Source: Macrotis lagotis (Eukaryota; Chordata; Mammalia; Peramelemorphia; Peramelidae). From it: DNA of 64,000 nt. Shown here piece after piece: positions 12,100 through 22,937 of this stretch. How positions within the stretch are numbered: position 1 is the stretch's first letter; each line of letters begins with the position of its first letter. The stretch spans positions 187,572,809 through 187,636,808 of the forward strand of contig NC_133661.1 of assembly GCF_037893015.1 (NCBI RefSeq), given 5' to 3'. The notes beneath the pieces were generated by a model. It saw only the letters and a list, made by a program, of their open reading frames with translations, was not told the DNA's origin and did no database searches. The translations under genes were made by a program, and so were the position numbers.

Positions 12100-12604
12100 T
12101 GTTGCCAAGTTCAGTATTCTCCTGTGAAGAATCACTCCTTGATAGGTGTAAAAAGGTGTAAAAAGAAAATAGAGGTTTATTTAAAAAAAGATACAACAGA
12201 AAAGAAAGTGATAGAGAAGGTGAGAAGAGATTAAAGAAAAGTCATATGGATTGCTAATTAATCTTGGCAGGCCAGCTGCCAGGCTAAACAGAAGTCTGGA
12301 AGCCAGAGACTGCAAGAGCTAGAGGGAGCCCCTCCCCACCAAAATCCCACTCAGGGTCCATGGGAAGAGGTGGTTGCTTTAGAGTTGTCCAAGTCTCTCA
12401 TTGGAGAGTTTACCTTTTCAGGTGTCTGATGTTGTTTCAGTTATCTGCATAACCTAACGTGCCATACTAATGAGAATGTGGCCAAGGTCAGACTACAGGT
12501 CAAGATGGAGTGTTTTAACAGAGTAATAGAGGAAGAGTGAAGATTTACAAAATTTTGCTTCCGATTCATTTTAATATTCCCTTTGTCCTTGGTTCTCTGC
12601 ATCA
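12100..12604 (-). repeat. Solo LTR (ERV1-like), antisense
   Basis: A 505-bp block absent from copy B. It starts tgttgcc and ends catca, giving TG...CA ends when read on the minus strand, and has a 4-bp target duplication, atag, at 12096-12099 and 12605-12608. On the minus strand an aataaa signal lies near its 3' end. It is the same family as the LTR at 45349-46062, sharing for example ctgaccttggccacattctc. The clean empty site in copy B shows that it integrated after the duplication. Confidence 0.85.
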
Positions 12605-13340
12605 ATAGTATCAATGTATTAATTAATGGATTTAATATTTTACTTACAAAACTTCAACTGCACACCTGCCCTTATTAGAGAAATTTTCTATGATGGGAGA
12701 TCATTAGTTAAACAGTGTTAAGATTCATTTCCTCCAAGGCATAGACTAACTTGACATTTCACTAAATATGGTAAAAATATCCTTATCTCTGTTTGATGTT
12801 TGACTAATCATGTAGTCAAATGTAAGATTTGTAGTCAAATTATGAAGTCATGAAGTCATAGAGTATCAAAAGTCAGGTTTACCAAGTAGGTAATTACCTG
12901 TTCAGATAGGAAATAGAATAATGGGAAAAGTGAGTCAAGTAATTTCTACCCTAGACCACACCAAAGTTATCCCTTCAAGTATTTCTAGGGACAGATAGAT
13001 ATCTTCTTAGAGTTCTCAGACTGCAGCACATGCCATTTTCTATTACTGACTTTATAACAATTCAGACAACCATCCCTGCAATAAAAAACTATAGCACCAA
13101 GAGTTTTAACTCAAATAGTAAAACTTCCACTGGTCACAGGTTGGGCTTGAATATTATCAATTTCTCATCTTTCCTTAACAGTTACATTTTAATTATCCTT
13201 TCCTTATAAATTAAAGCTAACCACATTCTGGTGTTTCAGATATATAACAAATACCTGATAGTTGACTCTTATGCATATATTAAAGTTACCTCTTGAAATT
13301 GCCCCTTACATTTTCAAAGTCTTTATAAATGATAGACAAA

Positions 13341-14837
13341 AATTTTAAATGAAAGTTCACTATAATAGTAAGGTTTTTTTTATCTGATTTAAAACCAAAA
13401 ATACTCTATTAAATGTATAACAATTTTCAAATATCTTTTTAAGTTATCATATGCTGATATTTTATCTGTATATTACTAGAATACCTTTCCTTTTTATTTC
13501 AATTTTCTTTTTAATTTATGAAATAAAATAAGCATTTCCATAACCTAGTACATTAAAAAATTTCATGTGCAATCATCTTTTTTATAGTTCTATACTATAG
13601 CAAAAAAGCAACTATAAAGGACATATTAAGATGATATCTAAATTCACAGAAAGAACTCATAAATAGAAGTATGTATAATACAATATTGCATATATATTAA
13701 TTTGTGTCTAATGTTAGCACTCTTGGGGGAGGGAGGGAGAAAAAAGAAAATTTGAATGGAGAAGCAAGATGGAGTCTCCAAAGCAAATCCTGGAATGGTG
13801 TCTTTTCTTTCTATGAAAATGATTTCTGTCATTTCTTAAAGTAGAAATTTGCCATAATAACTAGGCAACCTCAGATCCACTGAATTTTTTTTTTTAATAT
13901 GAGCACTGTGTCTTCCATTTAGTTTTCCATTGTACTTAATCTTGGTTATTCCAGTTCCTGAAGTCTATGACTACTTGAATAGCTAGAAGCTCTCCAGATG
14001 TCTTTTTAAGCATGTTCAGCAAATAGCCAGAATGTCAGCAAAACTAAGTGAACTGGATATGTTACAGATTCTTTACAACCTCTTTAAGAGAAGACTGTTT
14101 CAGAACCTGTTGCAATGTAGGAGACTTCTTTTTCCCTCAAATGGTGAGTTCCATTGTTTATTGGTTAAGTATTAACTTAATCACTTTATTTAATAATTCT
14201 TTGTTTAGAAGTTCTTATTGAAATGTGGGCACCTAAATTTCTGACTACACTGCTGAAACCTTTGCTTAATGTCATGAATTGTGTATAGCCAAGAATATGC
14301 TCAATTTTGTGGGCACACTTATATAGAAAAGACAATAAATAAAGGAATTTTGGTGACTAACCAATCACATTACACATCTTACATAAAGATGTCACAAATC
14401 TTGACTTACAACTTTTTTATCCTGTTTTATAAACTCAGTTTCATTGTAAGAAATCTGATAAGAGTTTGGAAAGAAAAGACTATTGCATCCTGTTCTGGGA
14501 TGGAAGATCTATTCCTACCTCCTTAGCATAAGTTCAGAACTCATTAATTACTCATTAGTCATTACTTACTCATTACAGTTGTGAAAACTAATGCTTATAT
14601 ATCAATCAGAGAAAACAGGCTCTGTGAGAAAAGGCAGCATCTGTCCTCAAATCTCTATTGACAAAGACACAGTAACTTGATGAGGGCAGGAGTCCTAAAT
14701 ATATTAAAATTATTCTTGATCAGGAATATAGAAATTTAAGACATACAGTGTGTACATTATAAGAATAAATATACACACATACACACATATGATGAATAAA
14801 TAAGTACATATACCCAATGCATGTTTATAGTATATGT
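13341..14837. other. AT-rich duplicon DNA, no gene
   Basis: Downstream side of the first receptor. The 13735-14230 part matches copy B 39000-39400; nothing coding or RNA-like is seen. In copy B a large block (about 36290-38990) interrupts the homology near the position of 13735. Confidence 0.5.
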
Positions 14838-15060
14838 ATATTTTTTTAAATTGAAATTTTTTCTTGTTTTTCCAAATGCAGGCTATGGTAGTTTTTCATC
14901 ATTCATTTGTTTGCAAATTTATTACTTACACTTTTTTTTTTACTACCCATTCTTTCTTCCCCCCTTTCCATGGTGGTAAACAGTCTGATAAAAGATGTAT
15001 GAGCACATTTGTGTTTAACAGTATATTTATATTTGAGTATATACTTATATATCCTTACAT
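14838..15060 (-). mobile_element. L1 3'UTR fragment, antisense
   Basis: Contains antisense L1 3'-end strings I recognise from marsupial L1 (ttttccaaatgca..., agtctgataaaagatgtatg-like) and resembles 63540-64000. Copy B lacks it, and both flanks (an AT-rich microsatellite, then catatacatcctctctctc) match copy B 39520-39640. It therefore looks like a post-duplication insertion, although no target duplication is clear. Confidence 0.55.
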
Positions 15061-15479
15061 TTACATATACATCCTCTCTCTCTCTCAAAAGAGAGAAATT
15101 TTCTTTACAAACTTAAAAAAATAATACATTTATTCTTTGTCACAAGACATTTTCCTACAAATACTACTTTTAATTCCTTAAAACATTTACTCTCTTAAAG
15201 CACGCAAATACACACACGAAATTGTTTATTGGGTTTACCAACCAAGAGGAGGGATATGTCCTTCGATTATGACAGCATGAGATGTAATAACAAAACAATC
15301 TCTTTTAATTAAATGGGTTTTGTTGTTTCTCCAGATTGTTCTCATTTATGTAATTGTGATTGATAGTAATACTATTCTTTTTAAAAGGTACATCTAAGTA
15401 AAACATGAGAAGATATGGGAAGATAGAATTATATAATCGAAAGAGAAATGAGTTTGAAGTATGAAATTGAAGTTATAAG

Positions 15480-15615
15480 ACTTGAATTAGAATAATGGCC
15501 CTAACTGTTCTTATGCATGTCATTTAGCCTTTTTGAGCCTTGGTTTATATATATCTGTAAAATAAGCAGACTATAACTTTCAGATTCCTTCCAGTTCTAG
15601 ATTGATAGTTCTATG
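15480..15615 (+). mobile_element. MIR
   Basis: MIR 3' part: catgtcatttagcctttttgag, ccttggtttatatatatctg, taaaataag. The same MIR is at 40170-40325 in copy B. Confidence 0.65.
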
Positions 15616-16048
15616 ACATCCATTCAGTTATAAGAAGAACTATTATAAAGAATGGGGATAAATTTTTTTCTGTAAAAAAGAAATATGAATTTATTATGAT
15701 TTAGATATTTACAGAAGTACTGAAAGAAGTTGGATGATTTCTGTTTTCTTTCTTTAGAAATGAACCTAAAATGAAAAAATGACTTTTGTAAATCTTCTCT
15801 TTTCTTCTATTTATTAGTGAACAGAACAATTAATATTTTGTTAGAAAAGGAACTCTGTAGTTGCGCAATCTCTCCTTTATTTGAATTTCACAAACTACTA
15901 ATAAGTATAATTTTTTGCAATTATAAGTATTAATAATGTGAGAAAAGTTAAAGGTCTCCCTACTACAGTGATTTTGAGTATTAAGATGACCAAGTTTCTT
16001 ACATGTACTTGTTATTCTTAGTATTCACCCCTGGAGGATATTAAAAGT

Positions 16049-17026
16049 CTAGCTGGTTCTCAAAGAATATCTTTTACAAAGACTTTCAAGACCAAGTCCT
16101 AGCACTTTCCTTAGGGCATTCTTCATCTCCTTATTCCTAAGGCTATAGATGAGAGGGTTCAAGAATGGGACCACCATGGAATAAAACAATGTCACTACCT
16201 TTTGGGTGTCTGCTTCATTACCGGATCTTGGCCTCATATAGGCTACCATTGCAGATCCATAGAAGAAGGACACTACAATAAGATGGGAACCACAGGTAGA
16301 GAAGGCCTTTCTTCTACCTTCTGCAGAAGGTATTCTCAACACAGCTTTCAGGATCAGAGTATAGGTCCCTATAATAAAGAAGAAGGGGACAACCAGAACC
16401 ATAGAACTCAAGAAAGAACAGGTAAATTCAATCATAGGTGCTGGTGTACAGGTGAGTACTAGAATTGGAAATGGGTCACATACAATGTGGTCAATTATCC
16501 TGGGACCACAAAAGGACAACTGGGAGATGATAATAATGGGAACAAGGAACCAGAAGAAGCCAATTATCCAGCAGATGACTACCATTTTAGTTCGGAGCTG
16601 TCTTGTCATGATGATGTGGTAGTGTAGAGGCCGACAGATGGCAAGATACCGATCAAATGCCATGATGGCCAGAAAAAAACATTCTATTCCACCTAAAGTA
16701 AAGAAGAAATAGAACTGGAGGAAACATCCAGAGAAGGAGATGACTTTGTTCTCAGAGAAGAAGTAGGCCAATGTATTGGGGACAGTAGTAGAGACATAGC
16801 AGCTCTCCACAAAGGAGAAGTTAGCCAGGAGTATATACATGGGAGTATGAATTCGCTTATCCCAGCAAACAGCACAAATGATAGATCCATTCCCTAAGAG
16901 GGTCAGAATGTAAATTGTCAAGAGTATCATGAAGAGAAGTTTCTGAGTTTCTCCAGTGTATGTAAATCCTAGGAGGATGAATCCAGTAATGCTTTTGGAG
17001 CTGTTGTAAGTGTCGAAGAAAGTCAC
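16049..17026 (-). CDS. Olfactory receptor, OR11G2-like, start codon GTG
   Basis: A seven-helix odorant receptor that would act in olfactory neuron cilia through the olfactory G protein. Counting 325 residues from the GTG at 17024-17026: NSS glycosylation site at 8-10, LLGNG in helix 1 (44-47), TPMY (61-64), helix-3 Cys 101, AFDRYLAICRPLHY (123-136, with DRY at 125-127), loop cysteines 173, 183 and 193, KAFSTCGSH (240-248) and PFLNPLIYSLRN (287-298). Family knowledge says Cys 101 pairs with Cys 183. The C-tail is about 12 residues longer than in the paralogue at 56060. The frame is open back to 17053 but has no ATG before codon 33, inside helix 1. In the paralogue ATG sits exactly where this gene has GTG, four bases after a splice acceptor (AG at 17031-17032). 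It is either a start-loss pseudogene or a gene whose start lies in an upstream exon. Family OR11 is sure; orthology to OR11G2 is inferred from memory. Confidence 0.9.
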   Translation of the reverse strand: MTFFDTYNSSKSITGFILLGFTYTGETQKLLFMILLTIYILTLLGNGSIICAVCWDKRIHTPMYILLANFSFVESCYVSTTVPNTLAYFFSENKVISFSGCFLQFYFFFTLGGIECFFLAIMAFDRYLAICRPLHYHIIMTRQLRTKMVVICWIIGFFWFLVPIIIISQLSFCGPRIIDHIVCDPFPILVLTCTPAPMIEFTCSFLSSMVLVVPFFFIIGTYTLILKAVLRIPSAEGRRKAFSTCGSHLIVVSFFYGSAMVAYMRPRSGNEADTQKVVTLFYSMVVPFLNPLIYSLRNKEMKNALRKVLGLGLESLCKRYSLRTS

Positions 17027-17050
17027 TTGCCTGTAAACTACACAAAGCAG
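17027..17050 (-). other. Splice acceptor of the first receptor exon
   Basis: Read on the minus strand: ttgtgtagtttacag then gcaa then the GTG codon. The AG is at 17031-17032, with a moderate pyrimidine tract. Receptor genes typically have one coding exon preceded by noncoding exons, so this placement fits. The copy B remnant keeps the same gtttacag-gcaa-gtg arrangement (40914-40925). Confidence 0.55.
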
Positions 17051-17053
17051 CAA

Positions 17054-17430
17054 GAGTTAAGTGGACTGATTATTGTGAAAGATCTTTGAAAATTTGAACT
17101 TAGAATACACTATTTATTTGGTATATTGAAAAATGGGACCACATTCCAATTTCTGCTTCTCTCAGCCTATTATCTATTTCTTTTGAAATGTCTTATTTAC
17201 GTGATTTCTTTTTGTCACCCAACTATTTTTTCCATATTGACTGTCATTACTTGAGTTTTCTCTTTTAAATGTACCTTATTTTCAAGCACCAAAGTCACTG
17301 TCTATAGATCTTTACAGTAGAAACATTCTTAGTTTGTGAATCAATGAAGGAGATCTAGGAATATGTTTGACTCACCATATTCTCTGTTGATTTTTTTGTG
17401 ATTATATAATTTACAAATAATTGATTATCT
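17054..17430. other. Upstream flank of the first receptor, shared with copy B
   Basis: Matches 40936-41300 closely (for example aatttctgcttctctca and tttaaatgtaccttattttt). This is intron or promoter-side sequence and the right part of the duplicon. Weaker traces (ctttgaaaat) also appear beyond the start of the second receptor near 57075. Confidence 0.6.
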
Positions 17431-17439
17431 TTTCTTTTT

Positions 17440-17480
17440 TAGGTTCTTTTTTTGCAAGGCAAATGGGGTTAAGTGGTTAA
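17440..17480 (-). mobile_element. Truncated CORE-SINE fragment
   Basis: Only the tail and the first bases of the core (ttttttgcaaggcaaatgggg, then ttaagtgg) remain; the sequence then leaves the SINE. It lies at the point where similarity to copy B ends. Confidence 0.7.
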
Positions 17481-17945
17481 GTATGAGAGAATGTCTCATA
17501 CATGCTGAACTAACCATACCTTCATTTTTCCTGGTATTTTAGGGAAGATGAATGGTTAAAGAAACTCGTTCTTTACATACCAATATATTCATATACATAT
17601 GTATATACACATATATGTATATGTATCTACATATATATGGTGCTGTATGTATTTTTAAGGTCTTTCTCAGTTTATGTATCATTTGAATAGTTAAAAAATG
17701 AGGGATGAAATACACAAAGAAATCTTTAAAAGCCAGGTTTACTCAGGCAAATTTGCACATTTGCACAAATATCTGTGTAATCCTGGTGAAAGCTGATCTG
17801 ATACTGAATATGCTGGTTCACTGAGGCTATGCCAGTCTGCATTAGTGACTCTTTCACTAGTAAAGTCATTTGTAATCTCAGTCACATATCTGTAACTGCA
17901 TGTGAAACAGTGTTGAATGAGTATTGTAATGTCAGAAGATTTGAA
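17481..17945. other. Intergenic, no feature
   Basis: Contains an AT-rich run of alternating catatatgtata units at about 17583-17640; otherwise nothing recognised. Confidence 0.4.
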
Positions 17946-17949
17946 CCCT

Positions 17950-18215
17950 AATCTTCCCTCTTACTATATAATAATGACAATTATTATTTATATAGCACCT
18001 GTATAACATCCCAGACATTGTGTTAAATTCTTTACAAATATTACCTCATTTGATCCTCACAACTACTCTAGGCAATAAATAGTATTCTAATTTCTATTTT
18101 AAAATAAGGAAACAGACAAAATCAAGTTAAGTGACTTGCTCAAGATCACACAACTAGTGAGAGTCTAAGGTCAAATTTGAACTCAAGTCTGACTTCACAT
18201 TCTATCTTCTCTGTA
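17950..18215 (-). mobile_element. MIR, antisense
   Basis: Classic antisense MIR blocks: tatagcacctgtataacatc, acctcatttgatcctcacaa, aataaggaaac, gtgacttgctcaagatcaca. Confidence 0.8.
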
Positions 18216-18384
18216 TTTGCATTCTGTATTTTGTGTATTTGTGCATTATATTCTGTATATTTACATATTTATCTTTAAAATATTGTGCAAGTCTTCCAAC
18301 CTACCTGGATTTTAAAGTCTTTTTATACAATAGGATGGTGGGAATGACTATGGGGTCTTATATTAAAAAAAATTTTCCTTTATG

Positions 18385-18545
18385 ATGTACTTTAGTTAAT
18401 ATTTTTACCAATGAAGTAGGTATGCAAATATTGAAGATTAGGAAATTCAGAAAGATTAAGTGACTTTTCTATGATCACACAGATAATAAGTTTTGGAGTT
18501 TGGAGTTGAGAACAAGTTTCTTTTAGTTTTAAGACCAGTGCTTTC
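18385..18545 (-). mobile_element. MIR fragment, antisense
   Basis: A weaker copy: gattaagtgacttttctatg, atcacacagataataag, and agaccagtgctttcc at the end. Confidence 0.55.
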
Positions 18546-19080
18546 CTAAATGTTTTTAAAATTATAAATTTAACAAATATCAGTAAGCAAACATTTTAAT
18601 ATAGTAATATCATTAAGATTGTATGAAAATATTTTGAAAAAAGTATATAAAATTAACAAGGGAATAACAAAATTGTTTATTATTTATGGCTCTTCTGCTT
18701 ATTTTCTTCTGATTTTCTAATACTTTATTGATGTTCCTTTCTTTTGAACATTTCTATTACTACCCATTAATTTTTCTTTTATATAAAAAATGCATGGTAC
18801 AGCAGACTAGTGCCTTTTCTGTATCTCCTATTGCCTTGGGGGTAAATGATTGATAAGGTTCTTTCAGTTGCATGATTTTATGTGAATGGTTATTCTGTGT
18901 CCTTTGAGCAGGGGAGAAAGGTATTGCTACATAAGTCATTTACACCCTTCAAATCCGATAAAGACATTGAACCATGGATATCATAGAATCTAGTTTCTGC
19001 TGTGGATTTTGTCAACAAAACATGAAGTTACAGAAATCAGGCCAGCTTCATTTCTGAATGATAATAATAACAATAATTAA
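18546..19080. other. Intergenic, no feature
   Basis: AT-rich, no gene or clear repeat seen. Confidence 0.4.
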
Positions 19081-19109
19081 CATTTGCTAGAACTTTAATG
19101 TTTTAAAAC

Positions 19110-19300
19110 ATTTTATGTCTAGTTCAATCCAGTTTCAAACACTTACTAGCTTTGTGACTCTGGGTAAATTACTTAATCTCTGCTTTAGTGTCTTCAATTT
19201 TAAAGTGGAGATAATAACATCACCTACCTCCCAGGGTTCTTTTGAGTATCAAATGAGATAATATTTATAAAGCACTTAGTGCTTTATTGATACATTGTAG
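19110..19300 (+). mobile_element. MIR
   Basis: Sense MIR: tgtgactctgggtaaattac, ttaatctctgctttagtg, gagataataac, ctcccagggttcttttgag, aaagcacttagtgc. Confidence 0.8.
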
Positions 19301-19324
19301 ACACTATAGAAATGCTTCTTATCT

Positions 19325-19740
19325 CCCCTTTCCTTATCTCATTTGATTCTAACAGTAATCCTGTGAGGCAGGTGCTATTATTATAATAATTTTATAGATT
19401 ATGAAACTGAGGCTGACAAAAATTAAATTATGTTTATGTGCCAGGAATTGGACTTATTGTAGAACTTGTCCAGAGTCTTGTAACTAGTAAGTATCTGAGG
19501 CAGGATTTGAATACATTTCTTTTTCTTACTTTTCTTTTTTTAGTTTTTGCAAGGCAATGGGGTTAAGTGACTTGCCTAAGGCCACACAGCTAGGTAATTA
19601 TTAAGTGTCTGAGGCTGAATTTGAACTCAGGTGCTCCTGACTCCAGAATCAGTGCTCTATCCACTGTGCCACCTAGCCACCCACCTCGAATATATTTCTT
19701 TCTGATTCCAAGTCCAGCACTCTATTCAATCTGGCACCTC
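19325..19740 (-). mobile_element. MIR, antisense, split by a SINE
   Basis: Blocks tctcatttgattctaacagt, gaggcaggtgctattattat and gaaactgaggctgac, with the end (tccagcactctattcaatct) lying beyond the inserted CORE-SINE at 19525-19684. Confidence 0.7.
19525..19684 (-). mobile_element. CORE-SINE, antisense
   Basis: Full copy, inserted into a MIR. The flanking duplication is gaatacatttcttt against gaatatatttcttt (one mismatch). Confidence 0.9.
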
Positions 19741-19931
19741 ATTCCCTAATAAGACTTATTGCTCCATATTGGAACTCAGCTGCTGTCAGAATATATGAAA
19801 AGTGGGAGATATGCCCATCATTATAATTAGGACTTTAAATATTCTTCCTTTGTGCAATACCATCCAATGAACTGCAATGCCTTTTGGACCACACAAAAGA
19901 TTGCTTCTGAGGAATGCAGTATTTCTTACCT

Positions 19932-20100
19932 GTGCTCATGTTGCTACTATTCCTCCTGGAGTGGCAGAGTGCTGCTGTCCAATTTGGTTTTCTCCAAATT
20001 CAACCTGAAGTGACCAGGAAAAAGTCAGCTTACTTTGGTTTTCTGTAGGTTGTGCAGAAGTTTGTAGGATGTCTAAATAAGTCTAAATAAACAGCCTGTT
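19932..20100 (-). other. Candidate 5' exon of the first receptor
   Basis: On the minus strand a strong donor, agcacag|gtaagaaat (exon end near 19932), follows a less AT-rich stretch about 2.9 kb upstream of the receptor acceptor. The only ATG near its end (atgagcacag) would, if joined to the acceptor at 17031, read MSTGK then stop, out of frame with the receptor. It would therefore be an upstream reading frame rather than the missing start. The exon call is inference from one splice site. Confidence 0.25.
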
Positions 20101-20556
20101 TTGAAAGAACTTGTTTTTATCTAATAAAAGAAGTGAAAACCATTTGAATCTGGAGCCCACCAAATCAGTTTATTTGTTTTAAATAACACTTAAACTTTCA
20201 TAACTTCCATATTTATATCAGACAAAATAGTCTGATAAAGCCAGAGGGTCAAGGCAAGGCAGAGAAAGATTTTTGCCTAATATTTATTCTTTCTTCCAAA
20301 TTAATTTCTGGAAGTCACAACAAAGTGCATATTTAGAAACTGATCATTAAGTTGGAATTATCTAAGAAGTGAGTTAGAGATCTGAGGCAAGAACTAAATT
20401 CTCTATTTGGTCTGCTTAGTTGTTTCAGAAAGAAAACTTCAGCAGGATGACAATTGCATCTTTCATCCATGATATATGTTTTGTGTCCCAAGCTCACAAA
20501 TGTAAGGACAGTAATTCTCAGTTGGGGCAAATTGCAATTATCCCCGGAGGGATAAA

Positions 20557-20560
<4 letters not shown>

Positions 20561-20600
<40 letters not shown>
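20561..20600. repeat. (CT)20 microsatellite
   Basis: Twenty perfect CT units followed by a run of C. Confidence 0.98.
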
Positions 20601-20603
<3 letters not shown>

Positions 20604-21470
20604 CCCCCTCCTTACTTCATGGGAACAAGCAAGGTTTAGCATAAGCATTTGCATTTGCTCCCTTTAATAAAAGCATTGCATTGCTTTCTTGGGGCAGGGC
20701 AGGAATCTCAAAATCATTTTAGTTCATCTTTTTTTTTCTTCCATCTCTTTAATTTTTACTAAAGAGGAAATGGTGTTATCTGGTACCTGAGATATCTCTC
20801 CTCCTAGAGACACAAGGAAGAGATGGAATTTGTGTTAATAACTCTCTATGTTTGTTAGAAGAGGGAAGAATGAATTATAAGTATAGTTTGGTAGAGTCTA
20901 CAGCTCTTTGAGGGATCAATTTGGTTGTCTATAGATGGAGAACAGTGCCAGGGGAAAACTCAGTTCCAGGTATTTCTCTCCTCTGAAGAGCCTGCCATCT
21001 CTGGGGATCTAGCTTTCAAATGTTAGTAGATAGTTCTCCATAGTCTTCCCAATGCACCATGTTGTAGTTTCTCTGTTTTGCTTTTCAGAAGTCCTGGGAG
21101 ACAGAAGAAAGACTGATCCTGTCAGTGTACAATGCCCTTCCAGGGACTTTGATTTTTTTCTTTCCAGGGGATAGATTCAATTGACCTTTAGGGTGACATT
21201 AACTTTCACAAGCATCATATTATTATGAATGAACTAGAAAATAAATGTATTGAGTGCTTTGTGTCTTGCTCTCTGAGAAAATGTTCTTTTATTCTTTAAC
21301 CTGGCTCTTTAGGAGAAGTTTCCCAAGCGGTAAAATAGAATGAATATTTTTAACCACTGCCTACAAATCTTTCAGACATGGTATAATGATAAATTAATAA
21401 ATTATTATTTCATAATGCTGTCAAGTCCCTCACAACAAAAAATAATTTCAAAGCTTTTTATTAACTGGAC
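20601..21470. other. Intergenic, no feature
   Basis: No coding frame of note and no recognised repeat. Confidence 0.4.
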
Positions 21471-21479
21471 TCTTTGTTG

Positions 21480-21700
21480 CTTTTTCTTTCTTCTCAAAGA
21501 GGACCATGACATCAGGGATGTGATAGCATGATATACAAGTAAATTGAATTTAAATGAGGGATGGTTGTGCATGGTCACCAGCCTCACTCTTTTCTCCAGT
21601 CTTCTGGGTCTGGTGGCCATGTATAGATTAGAATGAATGGAAATGATCCTGGATACAGTGGGAGTCCTTGACCTTTTTAAATTAACAGGACTCAGTTTGA
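21480..21700 (+). mobile_element. Second SINE-like family (copy 1)
   Basis: A repeat with blocks aaagaggaccatgacatcag, ggatgtgatagcatga, gtcaccagcctcact and ctccagtcttctgggtc. The same blocks, in order, are at 30095-30300. I know this as a common marsupial repeat but am unsure of its formal name. Confidence 0.65.
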
Positions 21701-21889
21701 ATGAAATAAAGCCCATTTGGTGATTTAAGGCCATTAAGAAAGAAGTTAGACATGGAATAGCTACTTTTACTTATTTAAAAAAAATCAATGGGGGGTGGTT
21801 TGGGGGGGACAGGAGAAGCTGGGTGCGATAGTATAGTAATAAGCTGGACTTAAGTATAATAATAAGAAGACTTTAAGTATGATAATAAG

Positions 21890-22040
21890 AAGACTTAAGT
21901 TCAAATTCTGTCTCAGAAACATGCTGTGACCCTGGGCAATTTACTTAGATTCTCTGAGCCTTTGTTTCCTCAACTGTAAAATGAAAAGGCTAGACTTGAT
22001 AGTTTCTAAGGTCTATTTTAGCTCTAAATCTATGATGTGA
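21890..22040 (+). mobile_element. MIR
   Basis: tgtgaccctgggcaatttac, ctgagcctttgtttcctcaa, ctgtaaaatgaaaagg. It is preceded by a short tandem of taataagaagacttaagt units (about 21855-21900). Confidence 0.8.
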
Positions 22041-22937
22041 AATGAGAAGTCCTTATCTTGTAATCCTGGGAATGACTTCTCCTATTACTCTACTTTTATT
22101 GAAGGAGTGAATGGAGCTTAGGGTCAGAGAGTCCTATCCAGTGTCAATGTTATTTCTATGACTTAATGTTAGATAGCTGATCCTAAATTTACCTTTTTAT
22201 TCTCTCTGTTGGACCTTGATTCTCATGTAGCTTTCAGTGCATGAACACACAACCAAGAGAATCATTGAAGGATTGTTTTTAGCTGAGGAAGGATCATGAA
22301 GAGCTATCTTTGACCTATTTCTTCAGCATCTACAATCTACAGAATTGTTGCTCCTCTTTGTTGGAGAATGTAATAATCTTTCCTGAGGCTTATTTCCACA
22401 GATCTTAAATTTTTTTTCCCAGGGGATTTTAGTATTGAGTTCATAGATATTTTAATGATACAACACTAATATAAATAGGCTTTGAGCTAAATATATATAT
22501 TGAGCTAAATATATATTGAGCTTTGACTAAAAATAAAAATAAAATAGGCTTTGTGCTAAATATTAAAGAATGTTGGGGAAGTGGAGAGACAGAGGCAAGG
22601 TGTGAATATGGCAAAGAAAATAACCAATGTACAGACATGGTTGAGAATTAAAATGTTCTATGCACAGAATTACAGGTATCCCTGGATAAACTAGATTTTA
22701 AAATGCATGGGAATCAATATGATTCCTAGCATTCTAAGACCTCACACATTTCTTTCCATCCTTGAGTCATTTGGACTTTCCCCTACAATCCACAGAAACC
22801 TTTGCACCCTGAAAGCTTATTTTACCTCTGGACTTCTCACTTAGAAGTGCTCCCTCTCTCTGAGAGGTCCCTCCTGGGACTTCCATTTTAACTATTTCAC
22901 TACAGGTTGTATTTCTGATCCTTTGTACTTTCTCTTC
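22041..22937. other. Intergenic, no feature
   Basis: Includes a small tandem of tttgagctaaatatat units at about 22480-22555. Nothing coding. Confidence 0.4.

Larger units (their letters stand above)
10376..13340 (-). mobile_element. Possible AT-rich LTR element within the duplicon
   Basis: Very AT-rich DNA shared with copy B (33110-35770). Read on the minus strand, about 11000-11020 has a purine tract (ccaaaaggggataatgg) followed by a possible LTR start, which would suit a retrovirus-like fossil whose 3' LTR is about 10376-10995. I find no second LTR or coding trace, so the call is weak. It would be old, predating the duplication. Confidence 0.3.
8985..17430. repeat. Segmental duplication, copy A
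   Basis: Copy A matches copy B (29815-41310) in the same order and orientation. Paired anchors are 9410/29940, 10380/33105, 10755/33485, 11180/34290, 12700/35230, 13790/39020, 14000/39200, 15230/39910, 15790/40510, 16890/40776 and 17120/41015. Identity looks like 75-85% by eye. Copy A carries the receptor at 16049-17026. Insertions found only here are a CORE-SINE near 11753, a solo LTR at 12100-12604 and an L1 fragment at 14838-15060. Confidence 0.85.

Noticed and set aside
16202-16462. Frames antisense to the receptors
   Set aside because: Shadows of the receptor coding strands, also seen at 56355-56597.
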